Shown: positions 25,570 through 33,946, counted from the first letter of the stretch. The stretch is 64,000 nucleotides of DNA from UBA2387 sp019454665 (GCA_045862995.1 BTVX01000001.1:186001-250000); one strand, 5' to 3'. Translations and numbers: made by a program. The notes: generated by a model not told the origin, from the sequence alone.

Positions 25570-26287
25570 GCTGAGGCTCGTGCATTATACACGCAACTTC
25601 GGACTCACGTTCGCAACATGCCCCGCACTTCGCTCGCGATCGCCCGCGCCCAGATGCCGTAGCCATCGGGTTCAAGTGCAACAGGTCGGGCATCAGCGAG
25701 TCCTTCAGCGTGCCGTCGGACCGAACGAAGTGGTGCCCGATGTCGAGGAACCGCACGCCGGGTTCGGAAACCCCGCGCAATCCGGCATTGATCTCGCCCA
25801 CCTGCACACGCAACCGGTCGTCGGCCGTCGCCCCCCGGGGGAACACGGCGAGCAGAAGCACCTGCGTCTTGGGCGAGCCCTGGCGGATCGCAGCAAGGAT
25901 CGCGCGGATGCCCTCCACGGTCTGCGCGGGGTTCGACGAGCCGTGACCGACGTTGTTTGTGCCGATCATGATGACGACGACTTTGGGCTTGGCGGGCAGC
26001 ATCTCGCCCTTCTGCAGCCGCCAAAGGACGTGCTCGGTCCGGTCGCCCGAGTAGCCGAAGTTGGCGGCTTTCATCGGCGCGAAGAACTCGTCCCACGCGG
26101 CTTTGCCGCCCCCTTCCCAGCCCTGGGTGATGCTGTCGCCCAGGAACGCCACGTCGTAGCCGCCCTTGCGGGTGACCTCCATCTTCTGCTCGTGCCGCTG
26201 TCGCCACCACTCGGCGTCTTGAGGCACGGGCGCAACGGCGACGGATTGCGTGAACGCGGCGAGGCAGAGGAGCGGCAAGTGGAGCAT
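25556..26287 (-). CDS. SGNH/GDSL hydrolase, secreted, with a 3' frameshift
   Basis: An exported esterase or lipase of the SGNH family. The signal peptide is MLHLPLLCLAAFTQSVAVA; block I is VAFLGDSITQGWE (nucleophile Ser), block II GYSGD, block III MIGTNNVGHG and block V DLLHLN (Asp and His). Right after block V, at GGG 25668-25670, the frame is broken. As it stands the chain runs 37 unrelated residues and stops inside tRNA-Ser at 25556. In the next frame the family ending PDGYGIWARAIASEVRG reads on and stops at 25605, before the tRNA. One missing base explains both facts. It may be a sequencing error or a recent mutation; the catalytic residues are upstream and intact. Confidence 0.8.
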   Translation of the reverse strand: MLHLPLLCLAAFTQSVAVAPVPQDAEWWRQRHEQKMEVTRKGGYDVAFLGDSITQGWEGGGKAAWDEFFAPMKAANFGYSGDRTEHVLWRLQKGEMLPAKPKVVVIMIGTNNVGHGSSNPAQTVEGIRAILAAIRQGSPKTQVLLLAVFPRGATADDRLRVQVGEINAGLRGVSEPGVRFLDIGHHFVRSDGTLKDSLMPDLLHLNPMATASGRGRSRAKCGACCERESEVACIMHEPQRRDG

Positions 26288-26325
26288 TGAGGTTGGATTC
26301 TGGAGCGCGGCCTTGGTTCCTTCTA

Positions 26326-26341
26326 CCGGCCCGCAGGCCGG
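26326..26341 (-). terminator. GC-rich hairpin behind the GNAT gene
   Basis: CCGGCC and GGCCGG pair around a 4-base loop, one base beyond the GNAT stop codon. There is no T run, so it would be a weak terminator or only a structured spacer before the SGNH gene. Confidence 0.3.
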
Positions 26342-26342
26342 C

Positions 26343-27173
26343 TCAGCCAAGTTCCAGCGTCGTCACTCCGTACAAGGGGGCGAGGTCGTGCGGCAAGGGA
26401 GTCCCCCGAATCATCCTAGCCGTTTCAAACACCAGCTTCATTCCATAACGCTCCGCCAAACGAAGGGCTGCGGCGTTGGGCTCAGGAACGTCCAGGACCA
26501 CCTGTTCCCCCTCGGCTGCCGCCGCGAGACGGCGAAACACGTGGTCGGCGGAGAGTTCGTCGTGGGCGATCAGAGGGCCGATCTTCCACCCGACGGCACA
26601 TCTGCGGGCCACTCCGAGCCCGGTGATCCGGCCGTCTCGGCGTTTCACGGCACGCACATGGCGCGGGTGGGCCCACCAAAGCTTGTTGAACCCGTTTCTG
26701 GGAGCGGGATAGGACGCCTTGAGTGCCTCGAGAATCTCCCCGGACACCGGCTCGTCCACTTCCGGCTCCGCCTCGAAAGCCAACCCGGCGGCGGCGAAGC
26801 GAAGGTTGCGGTGCGCGAGCGCGAACCCCGATTCGGCGTAGTTCGCCTGCTGGGCGACGACCCCGTCCAGCCCGATGGAGTCCAACGTCTGTGCGGCAAG
26901 CACGGTTTCCCACAACGCCCGCCCATAGCCTTGGCCGCGAAGCTCGGGGCGAACGATGTACAAACCCAGGAAGCCGTTGCCGCTGCCATAGCGGACCAGG
27001 GACATCGTCCCGGCGATCTGGCCGCCGAGCGTCGCGACATGGAAGCCGCCTGGGTCCGCCGCATAGAAGAGGTCGGCGTCGTCCGTGCCGGGATTCCACC
27101 CTTCCATGCGAGCCCAGTCGAGCAGGGATTCCAGTTCGTCGCGCGTTGCATTGCGAACGGCGAGTCGGCTCAT
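26343..27173 (-). CDS. GNAT family N-acetyltransferase with C-terminal extension
   Basis: A 276-residue protein. The N-terminal GNAT domain (about 1-135) shows the acetyl-CoA loop ELRGQGYGRALWETVL and the preceding strand GFLGLYIVRP. The C-terminal half (about 145-276), with NKLWWAHPRHVRAVKRRDGRITGLGVARR and EPNAAALRLAERYGM, resembles the second acetyltransferase-like domain found in YitH-type two-domain GNATs. The acetyl acceptor is unknown. ATG 27173 lies 7 bases behind a TACACT box. Confidence 0.87.
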   Translation of the reverse strand: MSRLAVRNATRDELESLLDWARMEGWNPGTDDADLFYAADPGGFHVATLGGQIAGTMSLVRYGSGNGFLGLYIVRPELRGQGYGRALWETVLAAQTLDSIGLDGVVAQQANYAESGFALAHRNLRFAAAGLAFEAEPEVDEPVSGEILEALKASYPAPRNGFNKLWWAHPRHVRAVKRRDGRITGLGVARRCAVGWKIGPLIAHDELSADHVFRRLAAAAEGEQVVLDVPEPNAAALRLAERYGMKLVFETARMIRGTPLPHDLAPLYGVTTLELG

Positions 27174-27180
27174 GGCGTCA

Positions 27181-27186
27181 AGTGTA
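27181..27186 (-). promoter_or_regulatory. -10 box, leaderless promoter of the GNAT gene
   Basis: TACACT on the minus strand, 7 bases before ATG 27173. It sits back to back with the hrcA promoter in a 48-base gap. Confidence 0.5.
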
Positions 27187-27209
27187 GACGTTCCGGTGGC
27201 TTCGACGCG

Positions 27210-27215
27210 TAGAAT
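27210..27215 (+). promoter_or_regulatory. -10 box, leaderless promoter of hrcA
   Basis: TAGAAT 6 bases before ATG 27222. No CIRCE inverted repeat is present in the gap, so hrcA does not seem to repress itself through a standard operator here. Confidence 0.55.
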
Positions 27216-27221
27216 GGTCGC

Positions 27222-28253
27222 ATGTCCGAACTGGACGACCGAAAGCAGGTGATCCTGCGTGCGGTCGTGATCGAATACGTGCTGACCGCCGAACCCATCG
27301 GCAGCCAAGCCCTCACCGAGAAGTACCCTCTCGGAGTCAAGTCGGCCACTGTTCGCAACGAACTCGCCGAGATGTCGGACCTTGGTCTGCTCGAGCAGCC
27401 TCACACCTCGGCGGGACGGATCCCGAGCGACCTCGGATACCGATACTATGTGGACCGCCTCATCGAGCGGCACGACCCGGGGTCCAGCGCCGTCGAGACC
27501 GTACGCGAAGCGACCCACGACGGCGAGGCGCTTCAGGCCATGCTGGGGGATGCGACGCGGGCGTTGAGCCGAATGACCCAGTTGTTGTCGGTCGCGACCA
27601 CGCTTCGCGGCACCGATGTAACGTTGCGGCACGCCGTCCTCACCGCGACGGGTCCCACACAGGGATTGCTCGTCGCCATCTTCTCGAACGGGCACATCGA
27701 GAACCGGATGCTGACCGTCCCGCCGGGTCTGTCCTTGGAGGATGTCGGCCGTGTCAACGAAGCGCTATCGAAGCACGTCGCGGGCACGACGGTATCGGGA
27801 TTGGGGCGCTTGAAGTCACCGCCCGGCCAGTGGAGTCCGGCGATAGACGAGTTGATGGGTTCGCTGTGGGCCGCGCTCAAGGACATCGGCACGGATTACG
27901 CGCGCGGCCAGCTCGTCATGGAAGGCGAGGAGTTTCTGCTCGCGCAGCCCGAGTTCCGACGGGACTTCCAGACCCTGCGCGAGGTGCTCGACCTGCTCGC
28001 CGACCAAGACGCGATCTACGAGGCCGTGAACGAACCTGCGGACAAGGCGGCCACGGTCAGGATCGGGCGGGAGAACCGGATCGAGCCCATGCGGTCGCTC
28101 TCGATGGTGCGAAGGACCTTCTTTGCAGGCGAGACGCCGGCTGGGACCATCGCCCTGATCGGCCCGACCCGGATGGCCTACGACTCCGGGATCACGCTGG
28201 TCTCGTTGACCGCGCAAGCGATCTCGGACGCCCTCGCCAGGTTCGCCAGGTAG
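27222..28253 (+). CDS. hrcA: Heat-inducible transcription repressor HrcA
   Basis: A 343-residue repressor that binds CIRCE elements upstream of groE and dnaK operons. The N-terminal winged helix (1-80) has LDDRKQVILRAVVIEYV, PIGSQALTEKY, VKSATVRNELAEM and TSAGRIPSDLGYRYYVD, all family signatures. The GAF-like middle and C-terminal dimerisation part end with SLSMVRRTFFAGETPAGTIALIGPTRMAYD. In many genomes hrcA leads a grpE-dnaK-dnaJ operon; none of those genes follows here, so hrcA is a separate transcript. Confidence 0.96.
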   Translation: MSELDDRKQVILRAVVIEYVLTAEPIGSQALTEKYPLGVKSATVRNELAEMSDLGLLEQPHTSAGRIPSDLGYRYYVDRLIERHDPGSSAVETVREATHDGEALQAMLGDATRALSRMTQLLSVATTLRGTDVTLRHAVLTATGPTQGLLVAIFSNGHIENRMLTVPPGLSLEDVGRVNEALSKHVAGTTVSGLGRLKSPPGQWSPAIDELMGSLWAALKDIGTDYARGQLVMEGEEFLLAQPEFRRDFQTLREVLDLLADQDAIYEAVNEPADKAATVRIGRENRIEPMRSLSMVRRTFFAGETPAGTIALIGPTRMAYDSGITLVSLTAQAISDALARFAR

Positions 28254-28331
28254 GCGTTCGGGGCTGGGGAGGGCGGTCGGGGCATTATCGGCACGTTGAA
28301 TCTGAATTCTCACCCTGGATTCACCTGAAAT

Positions 28332-28349
28332 GTCCCCCACATTGGGGAC
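28332..28349. repeat. Inverted repeat upstream of the secreted paralogue
   Basis: GTCCCC and GGGGAC surround a 6-base spacer in the 189-base gap between hrcA and the secreted protein at 28443. It could be an operator or a weak hrcA terminator; there is no T run. The rest of the gap shows nothing else I can support. Confidence 0.3.
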
Positions 28350-28442
28350 TTGCCTGGTAAGATTGATTGCGTAACACTAACGGCAACTTCGACCACCGAA
28401 CGTGGGCGGAGGGACGAAGAATCCTTAGGAGTTCTCGGAATC

Positions 28443-29060
28443 ATGCGCAAACTCGCTCTCACACTCGGACTCGCAACCGTCGCCGGCATGGCGTTGGCGC
28501 AACCGCTCGGCGGTCGCGTCTTCAACTACACGGTCGACAGCGACTACACCGGCCACTACCATGGCCTCGTCAACATCATCTACTTCCCGATGCCCACGAC
28601 GGCGTACGTGAACCCGTACCTGTACGTCAACGGCTTCATGCAGGTCAACTGGACGGTCGACGGCTGGGGCTCCGGCTCCGACGAGACGTTCACGACGATC
28701 AACTTCTACCACAACGAGATCCTCGGCCTCGACTTCGAAGGCTTCGGCGATCTCACCAAGGTCCCCGGCTCCGGCCCTTCCGGCCCGCTGACGAACCTGA
28801 ACATCCCCATGCAGTACCGCGCGGTCGTCAAGGACATCAACGGTCTGCCCATGTTCAGCGGCGGCGGTTCGCCCTTCAACTCGACCTACGGCAACGGCTT
28901 CTTCTTCAACACGGTTTGGAGCCCGAGCAGCTTCCTCGCGCCCTGGTTCAGCGGCGGCAAGGCGAGCGTCGAGGTCTACCGGAAGATCACGGTCAGCCCG
29001 GACCACGGCCCCGGCACCTACGTCAACCCGTCGGCCAATCTCGTCCTGTACCGGCTCTGA
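28443..29060 (+). CDS. Secreted protein of an unrecognised family (paralogue A)
   Basis: A 205-residue protein with a clean signal peptide (MRKLALTLGLATVAGMALAQ) and AGGAG about 10 bases before ATG 28443. The mature chain is rich in Gly, Asn, Phe, Tyr and Trp and has no Cys, which fits a small extracellular beta-rich domain. It shares blocks with the gene at 34033-34626: GGRVF(N/D)Y, PYLYV, GGWGS or DGWGS followed by SDE, FYHNE, FGDL, and the C-terminal IT(V/L)SP...PG.Y.NP. The two define a family I cannot name. A strong terminator follows directly, so it is monocistronic and probably well expressed. Confidence 0.82.
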   Translation: MRKLALTLGLATVAGMALAQPLGGRVFNYTVDSDYTGHYHGLVNIIYFPMPTTAYVNPYLYVNGFMQVNWTVDGWGSGSDETFTTINFYHNEILGLDFEGFGDLTKVPGSGPSGPLTNLNIPMQYRAVVKDINGLPMFSGGGSPFNSTYGNGFFFNTVWSPSSFLAPWFSGGKASVEVYRKITVSPDHGPGTYVNPSANLVLYRL

Positions 29061-29080
29061 CGAGCGAGGTTCGGACCGAA

Positions 29081-29120
29081 GGAACATCCGTCCCGGCAAC
29101 GGGGCGGATGTTCCGCTTTT
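29081..29120 (+). terminator. Strong intrinsic terminator after paralogue A
   Basis: A 15-base-pair stem (29081-29095 with 29100-29114, one G-U wobble) closed by a GCAA tetraloop and followed within two bases by TTTT. It starts 21 bases after the stop of the secreted protein gene. Confidence 0.85.
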
Positions 29121-29178
29121 GAGCCCCGTGACTTTGCAGACCTACGTTGGGGGGCTACGATCCTCGGAGCCATCCGTC

Positions 29179-29184
29179 TAAACT
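29179..29184 (+). promoter_or_regulatory. -10 box upstream of the Ig-like secreted protein
   Basis: TAAACT about 37 bases before ATG 29222. This would give a leader of roughly 30 bases, in which no clear ribosome site is visible. Confidence 0.35.
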
Positions 29185-29221
29185 TTGGTACGCACACGCC
29201 AATCTTCGAGATGACAAACCG

Positions 29222-30838
29222 ATGACAAGAACCACCCGAGCCCTCATCGCCCTTGGCTGCCTGTTCGCCTCCATTCCCTCGGCGATCGCGCAAACGGCCC
29301 AACTGCGGCCGGACGACCAGAACTCGGCCATCGGCGGCTGGTTGGTCTCCCCCACCATTTTCCGCGAGTTCGTCACATCGGCACCGCGGCGCGGGTCGCT
29401 CAAACTCAAAATCGAGTGCCCCCCCATCGCCTTGAACCGCGCCGTGCGCGGCGAGATTGACATCCGGCCCTTCATGCCCGAAGACTGGACCTACAAGTCC
29501 TTGGTCGGTCAGGACCACCCGCGCGACTGCTCCAAGTGGTTTCCCAAGAGGTCGTGGGACCAGACGCTCAACCCGGGCGCGAAAGAAGTCATCAGCCTCG
29601 ATTACGACATCCCTCGCGACGCCAGCGGTTGCTATTGGGCCATGATCCAAGTCAAGCCCCGGCCCGTCGGCTCCGATCGCGGCGCCACGGTCATCTACGA
29701 AATCCCCGTCATCATGACCGTCCGTCGAGCCGCGAAGCCCGAGATCACATTGGTTTCCCCCGAACTCACCGCGGTCCCGAACGCCCCGGGGAACTACCAA
29801 GCCAAGATGGGCATGATCAACGAAGGATCGAGTTTCGCCGTGATCGGCATGCTCGCGACGCTTCGCGATCTGACGCGGAATCGAGTGGTCACGGAGCAAG
29901 CCATCGAGGACCGCAACATCCTGCCCGGCACACGACGCCACCTGTCCGTCATGCTCCCGAACATCCCGGATGGTCGCTACCGCCTGAGCATCCGCGCCGA
30001 TCTGGGCCGACGCCGCATCCCCCCTATGGAGACCGAGTACGTGATCTCAAGGGGCGTGCCGCAACGCGCCACCGCCGAGGTACTCGCCAAACAAATCCCC
30101 GTCGTGATAGATCCCGCCGCCAAGCCCTTCCCCGAGACGCAGGCCGGCGGCGTGCGAGCGCAGAGCATTCGAGTCATCAATCAGTCGAACAAGCCGATGA
30201 GCTTGGACGTGGCGACCAAGCCGCTCGAGCAATCCGCCTCGGGCAGCATCGGTGTCGCCGATTCCCCGATTCCGCCGGGTCTGGTCGTCGAAACGCGACC
30301 GAATCAATTGACCTTGTCTCCGGGACAAACGGGAGTCGTCACGATCATCGCCCGACTCGACCGCGCGGCCAAGGGGGAGTTCTGGTTCGGGGTGGAGGTC
30401 AAGGACCGCCAGGACCCCAACGGCCTCAGCGAACTCATGGTGACCCAGTTGCCCGTCAAGGGAACGCTCTCGGCTAGCATGACGCTCGCGACCACCGAAA
30501 TCGTCAAGGACTCCGACGGCAAACCGGTGGTGATCAAGTTCAACGCCACGAACGACGGCAACCAGGCTCTCAAGCCGCAAACCCGCTGCTTCGTCCTGGA
30601 CGGCGTGCGTCGGGCTGCGGAACTCGAAGTGCCCGTGAAGGGCGACGGCGGGTTCCTTCCGGGAGCGACCATCCCCAATCAGGTGATGTTGCCGCCCGAC
30701 CTCAAGCCGGGGACGTACAACGTCGAGATCATCTACCAATATGGTCAGGAACTGGCCAAGACCCTGCGCGTGCCCGTCGAGATCCCGGAACCCAAGAAAC
30801 CCGCCGCCAAGGCGGCGGGCGGCGGCAAGCCCGGTTAG
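29222..30838 (+). CDS. Large secreted protein with Ig-like beta domains, function unknown
   Basis: A 538-residue exported protein. It starts MTRTTRALIALGCLFASIP and should be cut after SAIAQ. The rest has the look of three to four immunoglobulin- or CARDB-like beta sandwiches: phrases such as GNYQAKMGMINEGSSFAVIG, RRHLSVMLPNIPDGRYRLSI, SIRVINQSNKPMSLDVA and LTLSPGQTGVVTIIARLD are typical of such extracellular adaptor or adhesion domains. The last 20 residues are Lys/Pro/Ala/Gly-rich (KKPAAKAAGGGKPG). It lies upstream of a secretin gene on the same strand with 240 bases between, so it may be a cargo or partner, which is inference. Confidence 0.75.
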   Translation: MTRTTRALIALGCLFASIPSAIAQTAQLRPDDQNSAIGGWLVSPTIFREFVTSAPRRGSLKLKIECPPIALNRAVRGEIDIRPFMPEDWTYKSLVGQDHPRDCSKWFPKRSWDQTLNPGAKEVISLDYDIPRDASGCYWAMIQVKPRPVGSDRGATVIYEIPVIMTVRRAAKPEITLVSPELTAVPNAPGNYQAKMGMINEGSSFAVIGMLATLRDLTRNRVVTEQAIEDRNILPGTRRHLSVMLPNIPDGRYRLSIRADLGRRRIPPMETEYVISRGVPQRATAEVLAKQIPVVIDPAAKPFPETQAGGVRAQSIRVINQSNKPMSLDVATKPLEQSASGSIGVADSPIPPGLVVETRPNQLTLSPGQTGVVTIIARLDRAAKGEFWFGVEVKDRQDPNGLSELMVTQLPVKGTLSASMTLATTEIVKDSDGKPVVIKFNATNDGNQALKPQTRCFVLDGVRRAAELEVPVKGDGGFLPGATIPNQVMLPPDLKPGTYNVEIIYQYGQELAKTLRVPVEIPEPKKPAAKAAGGGKPG

Positions 30839-30883
30839 GCCCACTAAGGGTTCGCGGTTTTGTTGCCGAAGTTTACAGTGGCT

Positions 30884-30912
30884 GACGCGCCTGAGCATGT
30901 GGCAGGCGCGTC
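30884..30912. repeat. Perfect 9-base inverted repeat upstream of the secretin gene
   Basis: GACGCGCCT (30884-30892) and AGGCGCGTC (30904-30912) enclose an 11-base loop, 46 bases after the Ig-like protein gene. There is no T run after it on either strand. It may be a Rho-type end signal, a protein site or part of the secretin leader. The remainder of the 30839-31078 gap contains nothing else I can call. Confidence 0.45.
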
Positions 30913-31078
30913 GTACCGATGGATGGAAGGGTATATGCGAATCGCAGGAAGCAGCCACGTTGATGGGCCGTCGAACGTCTCGCCCCGTTGCATTGCCAGG
31001 ACCGAATGTGATAGGCTTCGCACGTCTGGTGAAGCAGGGTCGCGTCCCTTCGAGCCCTTTTCCTGGGCGTGGTCACGG

Positions 31079-32392
31079 ATGAACGGTATGAGACTTGTGG
31101 CGGTTCTCGGCGTCGGATTGTTGCTTCTGGCCCAGTCTCCCTCCATTCTCGCTCAGGACGCCGTCGCCATCTGGCGCAACGCCAAGAACGCCGCACCTCC
31201 GTCGAAACCTGCCGAGGCCAAGCCCAATCCCGCCTCCGGAACGCCCGCCATCGGAACCCAAGACCCTGCACAGGTCGGCGACTTGTCGCAGGCGCGCGTC
31301 ACCTACAACGGCACCGAAAGCCCCGGCGATATCGCGAACCAACTCTCGTTGCAAGTGACCGGCGAACACCCCGGCTTTTCGCTTTTGGTGGACACGTCGT
31401 TCGACAAAGAACTCGTCGTGTCGCTCGCCCTCGACAACGAGCCGATCCTCAGTGCGATCAAGAAGCTCGCGTTGGCCGCTGGAGGCGCGGAAGTGATCCA
31501 GGTGGACGCGATGACGTACCTGCTGACGCTTCTCAAGAAGGACTCGCCCCTCTTTCACCAATACTCCAAAACCGCGCTGTACCGCACGAAGAACGAGCGG
31601 GCCGAAGACGTTCACGGCTTGCTCTCAAAACAGATTCAGGAGTACGTTTCGGTGCGCCCGCTGGTCAACATGCTGGCCGTAACCGCTCCGGAGACCTTGC
31701 TGGACTCGATCATGAAGCAGATCATCCAGCTGGACACGCCCGCGAGGCAGATCGTGGTCGAGGCCATGATCACCGAACTCGATGCGACGAGCGGTCTTGA
31801 AACCGGCTTCAGCTGGAGCTGGAAGAACTTCGCCGTCGACAACAACCTGAACGTCCAGTACTCCAAAGCGACGTTTCAGGACGTGGCCAACATGAAAGCC
31901 CTCGTCTCGAACCAGAAGGCCAAGCTCCGGGCCAACCCGCGGGTCGCCGCGTTCGAGGGTCGAGAATCCGAGTTCTTCGTGGGCCAAGAGACGTATTACT
32001 CGATCATCACGGGTAACGTGAACTTCCCCACGGCTCAAATCCAGAAGGTGGATTCCGGCGTTCGCCTCAAGTTCACCGCTCTGGTCGGGGACGATGGATG
32101 GGTGACCCTGACCATCGAACCCGAAGTCAGCGATTCCGTCGCCGCCGACAACGGCAACCCGACCCTCAACATCCGCCGAGCCAAGACGCATGTCCGCGTC
32201 CGCAGCGGCGAGACGATCGCCATCGGCGGTTTGCTGCAGGAAACCGAGTCGCGACGCAAGGTCAGCATCCCCATCCTTGGCCAAATCCCAGTCATCGGCG
32301 AGCTGTTCAGCCAGCGGGTCGAAACAAAGCGCAAGACCGAAACGGTGATCCTGATCACTCCGATGGTCGAGCCGCTGCGCGTCGGCAAGTGA
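31079..32392 (+). CDS. Secretin (type II/III secretion or type IV pilus outer-membrane channel family)
   Basis: A 437-residue secretin-like protein with a signal peptide (MNGMRLVAVLG core, SILAQD). A Pro/Ala-rich linker (about 30-65) is followed by N0/N1-type ring domains (about 75-225, with LLVDTSFDKELVVSLALDN and TPARQIVVEAMITELDA), then the C-terminal secretin domain with LRANPRVAAFEGRESEFFVG, SGVRLKFTALV and the signature IPILGQIPVIGELF...ETVILITP. It is shorter than PilQ or GspD (600 or more), so it has few N domains. ATG 31079 is used; ATG 31088 is equally possible. It is not beside other secretion genes. Confidence 0.88.
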   Translation: MNGMRLVAVLGVGLLLLAQSPSILAQDAVAIWRNAKNAAPPSKPAEAKPNPASGTPAIGTQDPAQVGDLSQARVTYNGTESPGDIANQLSLQVTGEHPGFSLLVDTSFDKELVVSLALDNEPILSAIKKLALAAGGAEVIQVDAMTYLLTLLKKDSPLFHQYSKTALYRTKNERAEDVHGLLSKQIQEYVSVRPLVNMLAVTAPETLLDSIMKQIIQLDTPARQIVVEAMITELDATSGLETGFSWSWKNFAVDNNLNVQYSKATFQDVANMKALVSNQKAKLRANPRVAAFEGRESEFFVGQETYYSIITGNVNFPTAQIQKVDSGVRLKFTALVGDDGWVTLTIEPEVSDSVAADNGNPTLNIRRAKTHVRVRSGETIAIGGLLQETESRRKVSIPILGQIPVIGELFSQRVETKRKTETVILITPMVEPLRVGK

Positions 32393-32398
32393 TGCCGG

Positions 32399-32404
32399 TA
32401 CCCT
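32399..32404 (+). promoter_or_regulatory. -10-like box of the galE fusion gene
   Basis: TACCCT 6 bases before ATG 32411, matching TANNNT at leaderless spacing. It overlaps the short gap behind the secretin stop. The GC-rich middle makes it a weaker call. Confidence 0.4.
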
Positions 32405-32410
32405 AGCAGC

Positions 32411-33946
32411 ATGATCTTGGTCACCGGGGGGGCCGGCTACATCGGCTCCCACATGTGCCGTTTGTTGCGCCAACGCGGCCTGCCGCACCTCGCCTGCGAC
32501 AACCTGAGCAAAGGCCACGCCGAATCCCTCCCGGGCACGCCGCTGGTCTGTGCCGACCTGCACGACACCGACCTGTTGACCGACGTGATGCGGGCGCACA
32601 ACATCCGAGCGGTGGTGCACTTCGCGGCCAGCATCGAGGTGGGCGAAAGCGTGGCCGACCCGCTCGCCTACGCCCAGAACAACATCGCCGGCACGATCAG
32701 CCTTCTGCAAGCCATGAGGCGGGCGGACGTTCGCGATCTCGTGTTCAGCTCCACGGCAGCCGTCTACGGCAACCCCGACAGGACGCCCATTCCGGAGGAC
32801 CACCCCAAGCGCCCTACGAGTCCCTATGGATTCACCAAGCACGCCGTCGAAACGCTCATCGAGTCCAGCGAGGGCGCGTATGGTCTGCGTGCGATCCGGC
32901 TCCGCTACTTCAACGCCTCGGGGGCCTCGCCCGAGGGCGACATCGGCGAGGCCCACGATCCCGAGACGCACCTCATCCCCATCGTGCTCCAAGTCGCGCT
33001 CGGCCAGAGAGACAGCGTGGCGATCTTCGGGAGCGACTACCCGACTCCCGACGGCACCTGCGTGCGCGATTACGTTCACGTCGCGGACCTCGCCGATGCC
33101 CACCTGCTCGCGCTGGACGCTCTGGAGCGTGGCGTGACGGGCGCGTTCAACCTTGGAACGGGGACCGGCTATTCGGTGCGCGAGGTCATTGAGACGTGTC
33201 GCAAGGTCACCGGTCATGCGATTCCCACCCGCGAGGCCGCGCGACGCCCTGGCGACCCGGCCACGCTCGTGGCTTCGAGCGCACGGGCACGAGAGATCCT
33301 CGGCTGGGCCCCGGAGCGATCCTCGCTGCAGCGCTTGGTCGCCGATGCGTGGCGCTGGCACCAAACGCACCCCTTGGGTTACGTGGCCGAGGAACCGGTC
33401 GAAGCACCCGGGCCGCCGATGCGAAGGTCGGAGATCAACGCACTCAAACGATTGGCGTCCGATTGCTTCGCCCGGCACGGATGGACGTTGCCGCCCGACC
33501 CCAAATGGGACGTGACCGACTTCGGGCTAGGCGATTGGCGGACCTGCGGACTGGTGCTGGTGAACCTCGCCGAGGAGGCCGAGTACTGCGAGAAGCTGAT
33601 GTATGCCCGGCGCGGCATGGTCACCCCGGCACACCACCATCGGCGCAAGAAGGAAGACATCGTCTGTCGTTGGGGACGGCTCGCAATGAGGTGCCAAGGC
33701 GCCGGTGGTGGATCGGCGGTGCTTCGGCGCAACGGCATCGAGACAACGGTCCATCCGCAGGCGACGCTCGTTCTCGAGGCTGGGGAGCGCGTCACCCTGG
33801 TTCCCGGCGTTGTTCACGCGTTCTGGCCCGAATCCGACGAGTGCATCATCGGCGAGGTCTCGACGCAGAACGACGACTTGAACGACAACGTGTTCCAAGA
33901 CCCGCGCATCGGCCGCTTCCCCGGCATCGTCGAGGATGAAACGTAA
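32411..33946 (+). CDS. UDP-glucose 4-epimerase fused to a D-lyxose isomerase-like cupin
   Basis: A 511-residue two-domain enzyme in one uninterrupted frame. Residues 1 to about 328 are GalE: NAD site TGGAGYIGSHM, FSSTAAVYG, catalytic YxxxK in SPYGFTKHAVE, RYFNASGA, and CVRDYVHVADLADAH. Residues about 338-511 match D-lyxose/D-mannose isomerase (cupin): start SEINALKRLAS, WDVTDFGLGDW, metal ligands in TPAHHHRRKKED (His, His, Glu) and VPGVVHAFWPES (His), and the ending GEVSTQNDD...DPRIGRFPGI. The epimerase should interconvert UDP-Glc and UDP-Gal; the second half should isomerise a free ketose/aldose such as lyxose-xylulose or mannose-fructose. I know both families separately and not this fusion. 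Confidence 0.9.
   Translation: MILVTGGAGYIGSHMCRLLRQRGLPHLACDNLSKGHAESLPGTPLVCADLHDTDLLTDVMRAHNIRAVVHFAASIEVGESVADPLAYAQNNIAGTISLLQAMRRADVRDLVFSSTAAVYGNPDRTPIPEDHPKRPTSPYGFTKHAVETLIESSEGAYGLRAIRLRYFNASGASPEGDIGEAHDPETHLIPIVLQVALGQRDSVAIFGSDYPTPDGTCVRDYVHVADLADAHLLALDALERGVTGAFNLGTGTGYSVREVIETCRKVTGHAIPTREAARRPGDPATLVASSARAREILGWAPERSSLQRLVADAWRWHQTHPLGYVAEEPVEAPGPPMRRSEINALKRLASDCFARHGWTLPPDPKWDVTDFGLGDWRTCGLVLVNLAEEAEYCEKLMYARRGMVTPAHHHRRKKEDIVCRWGRLAMRCQGAGGGSAVLRRNGIETTVHPQATLVLEAGERVTLVPGVVHAFWPESDECIIGEVSTQNDDLNDNVFQDPRIGRFPGIVEDET

Noticed and set aside
25449..25592. N-terminal extension of the lytic transglycosylase
   Set aside because: The extension is translated tRNA-Ser; the signal peptide begins at ATG 25448.
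27174..27221. CIRCE element upstream of hrcA
   Set aside because: The 48-base gap contains no TTAGCACTC/GAGTGCTAA inverted repeat.
31021..31080. A longer secretin N-terminus starting at 30860
   Set aside because: The extension has no signal features, whereas 31079 or 31088 gives a clean signal peptide.
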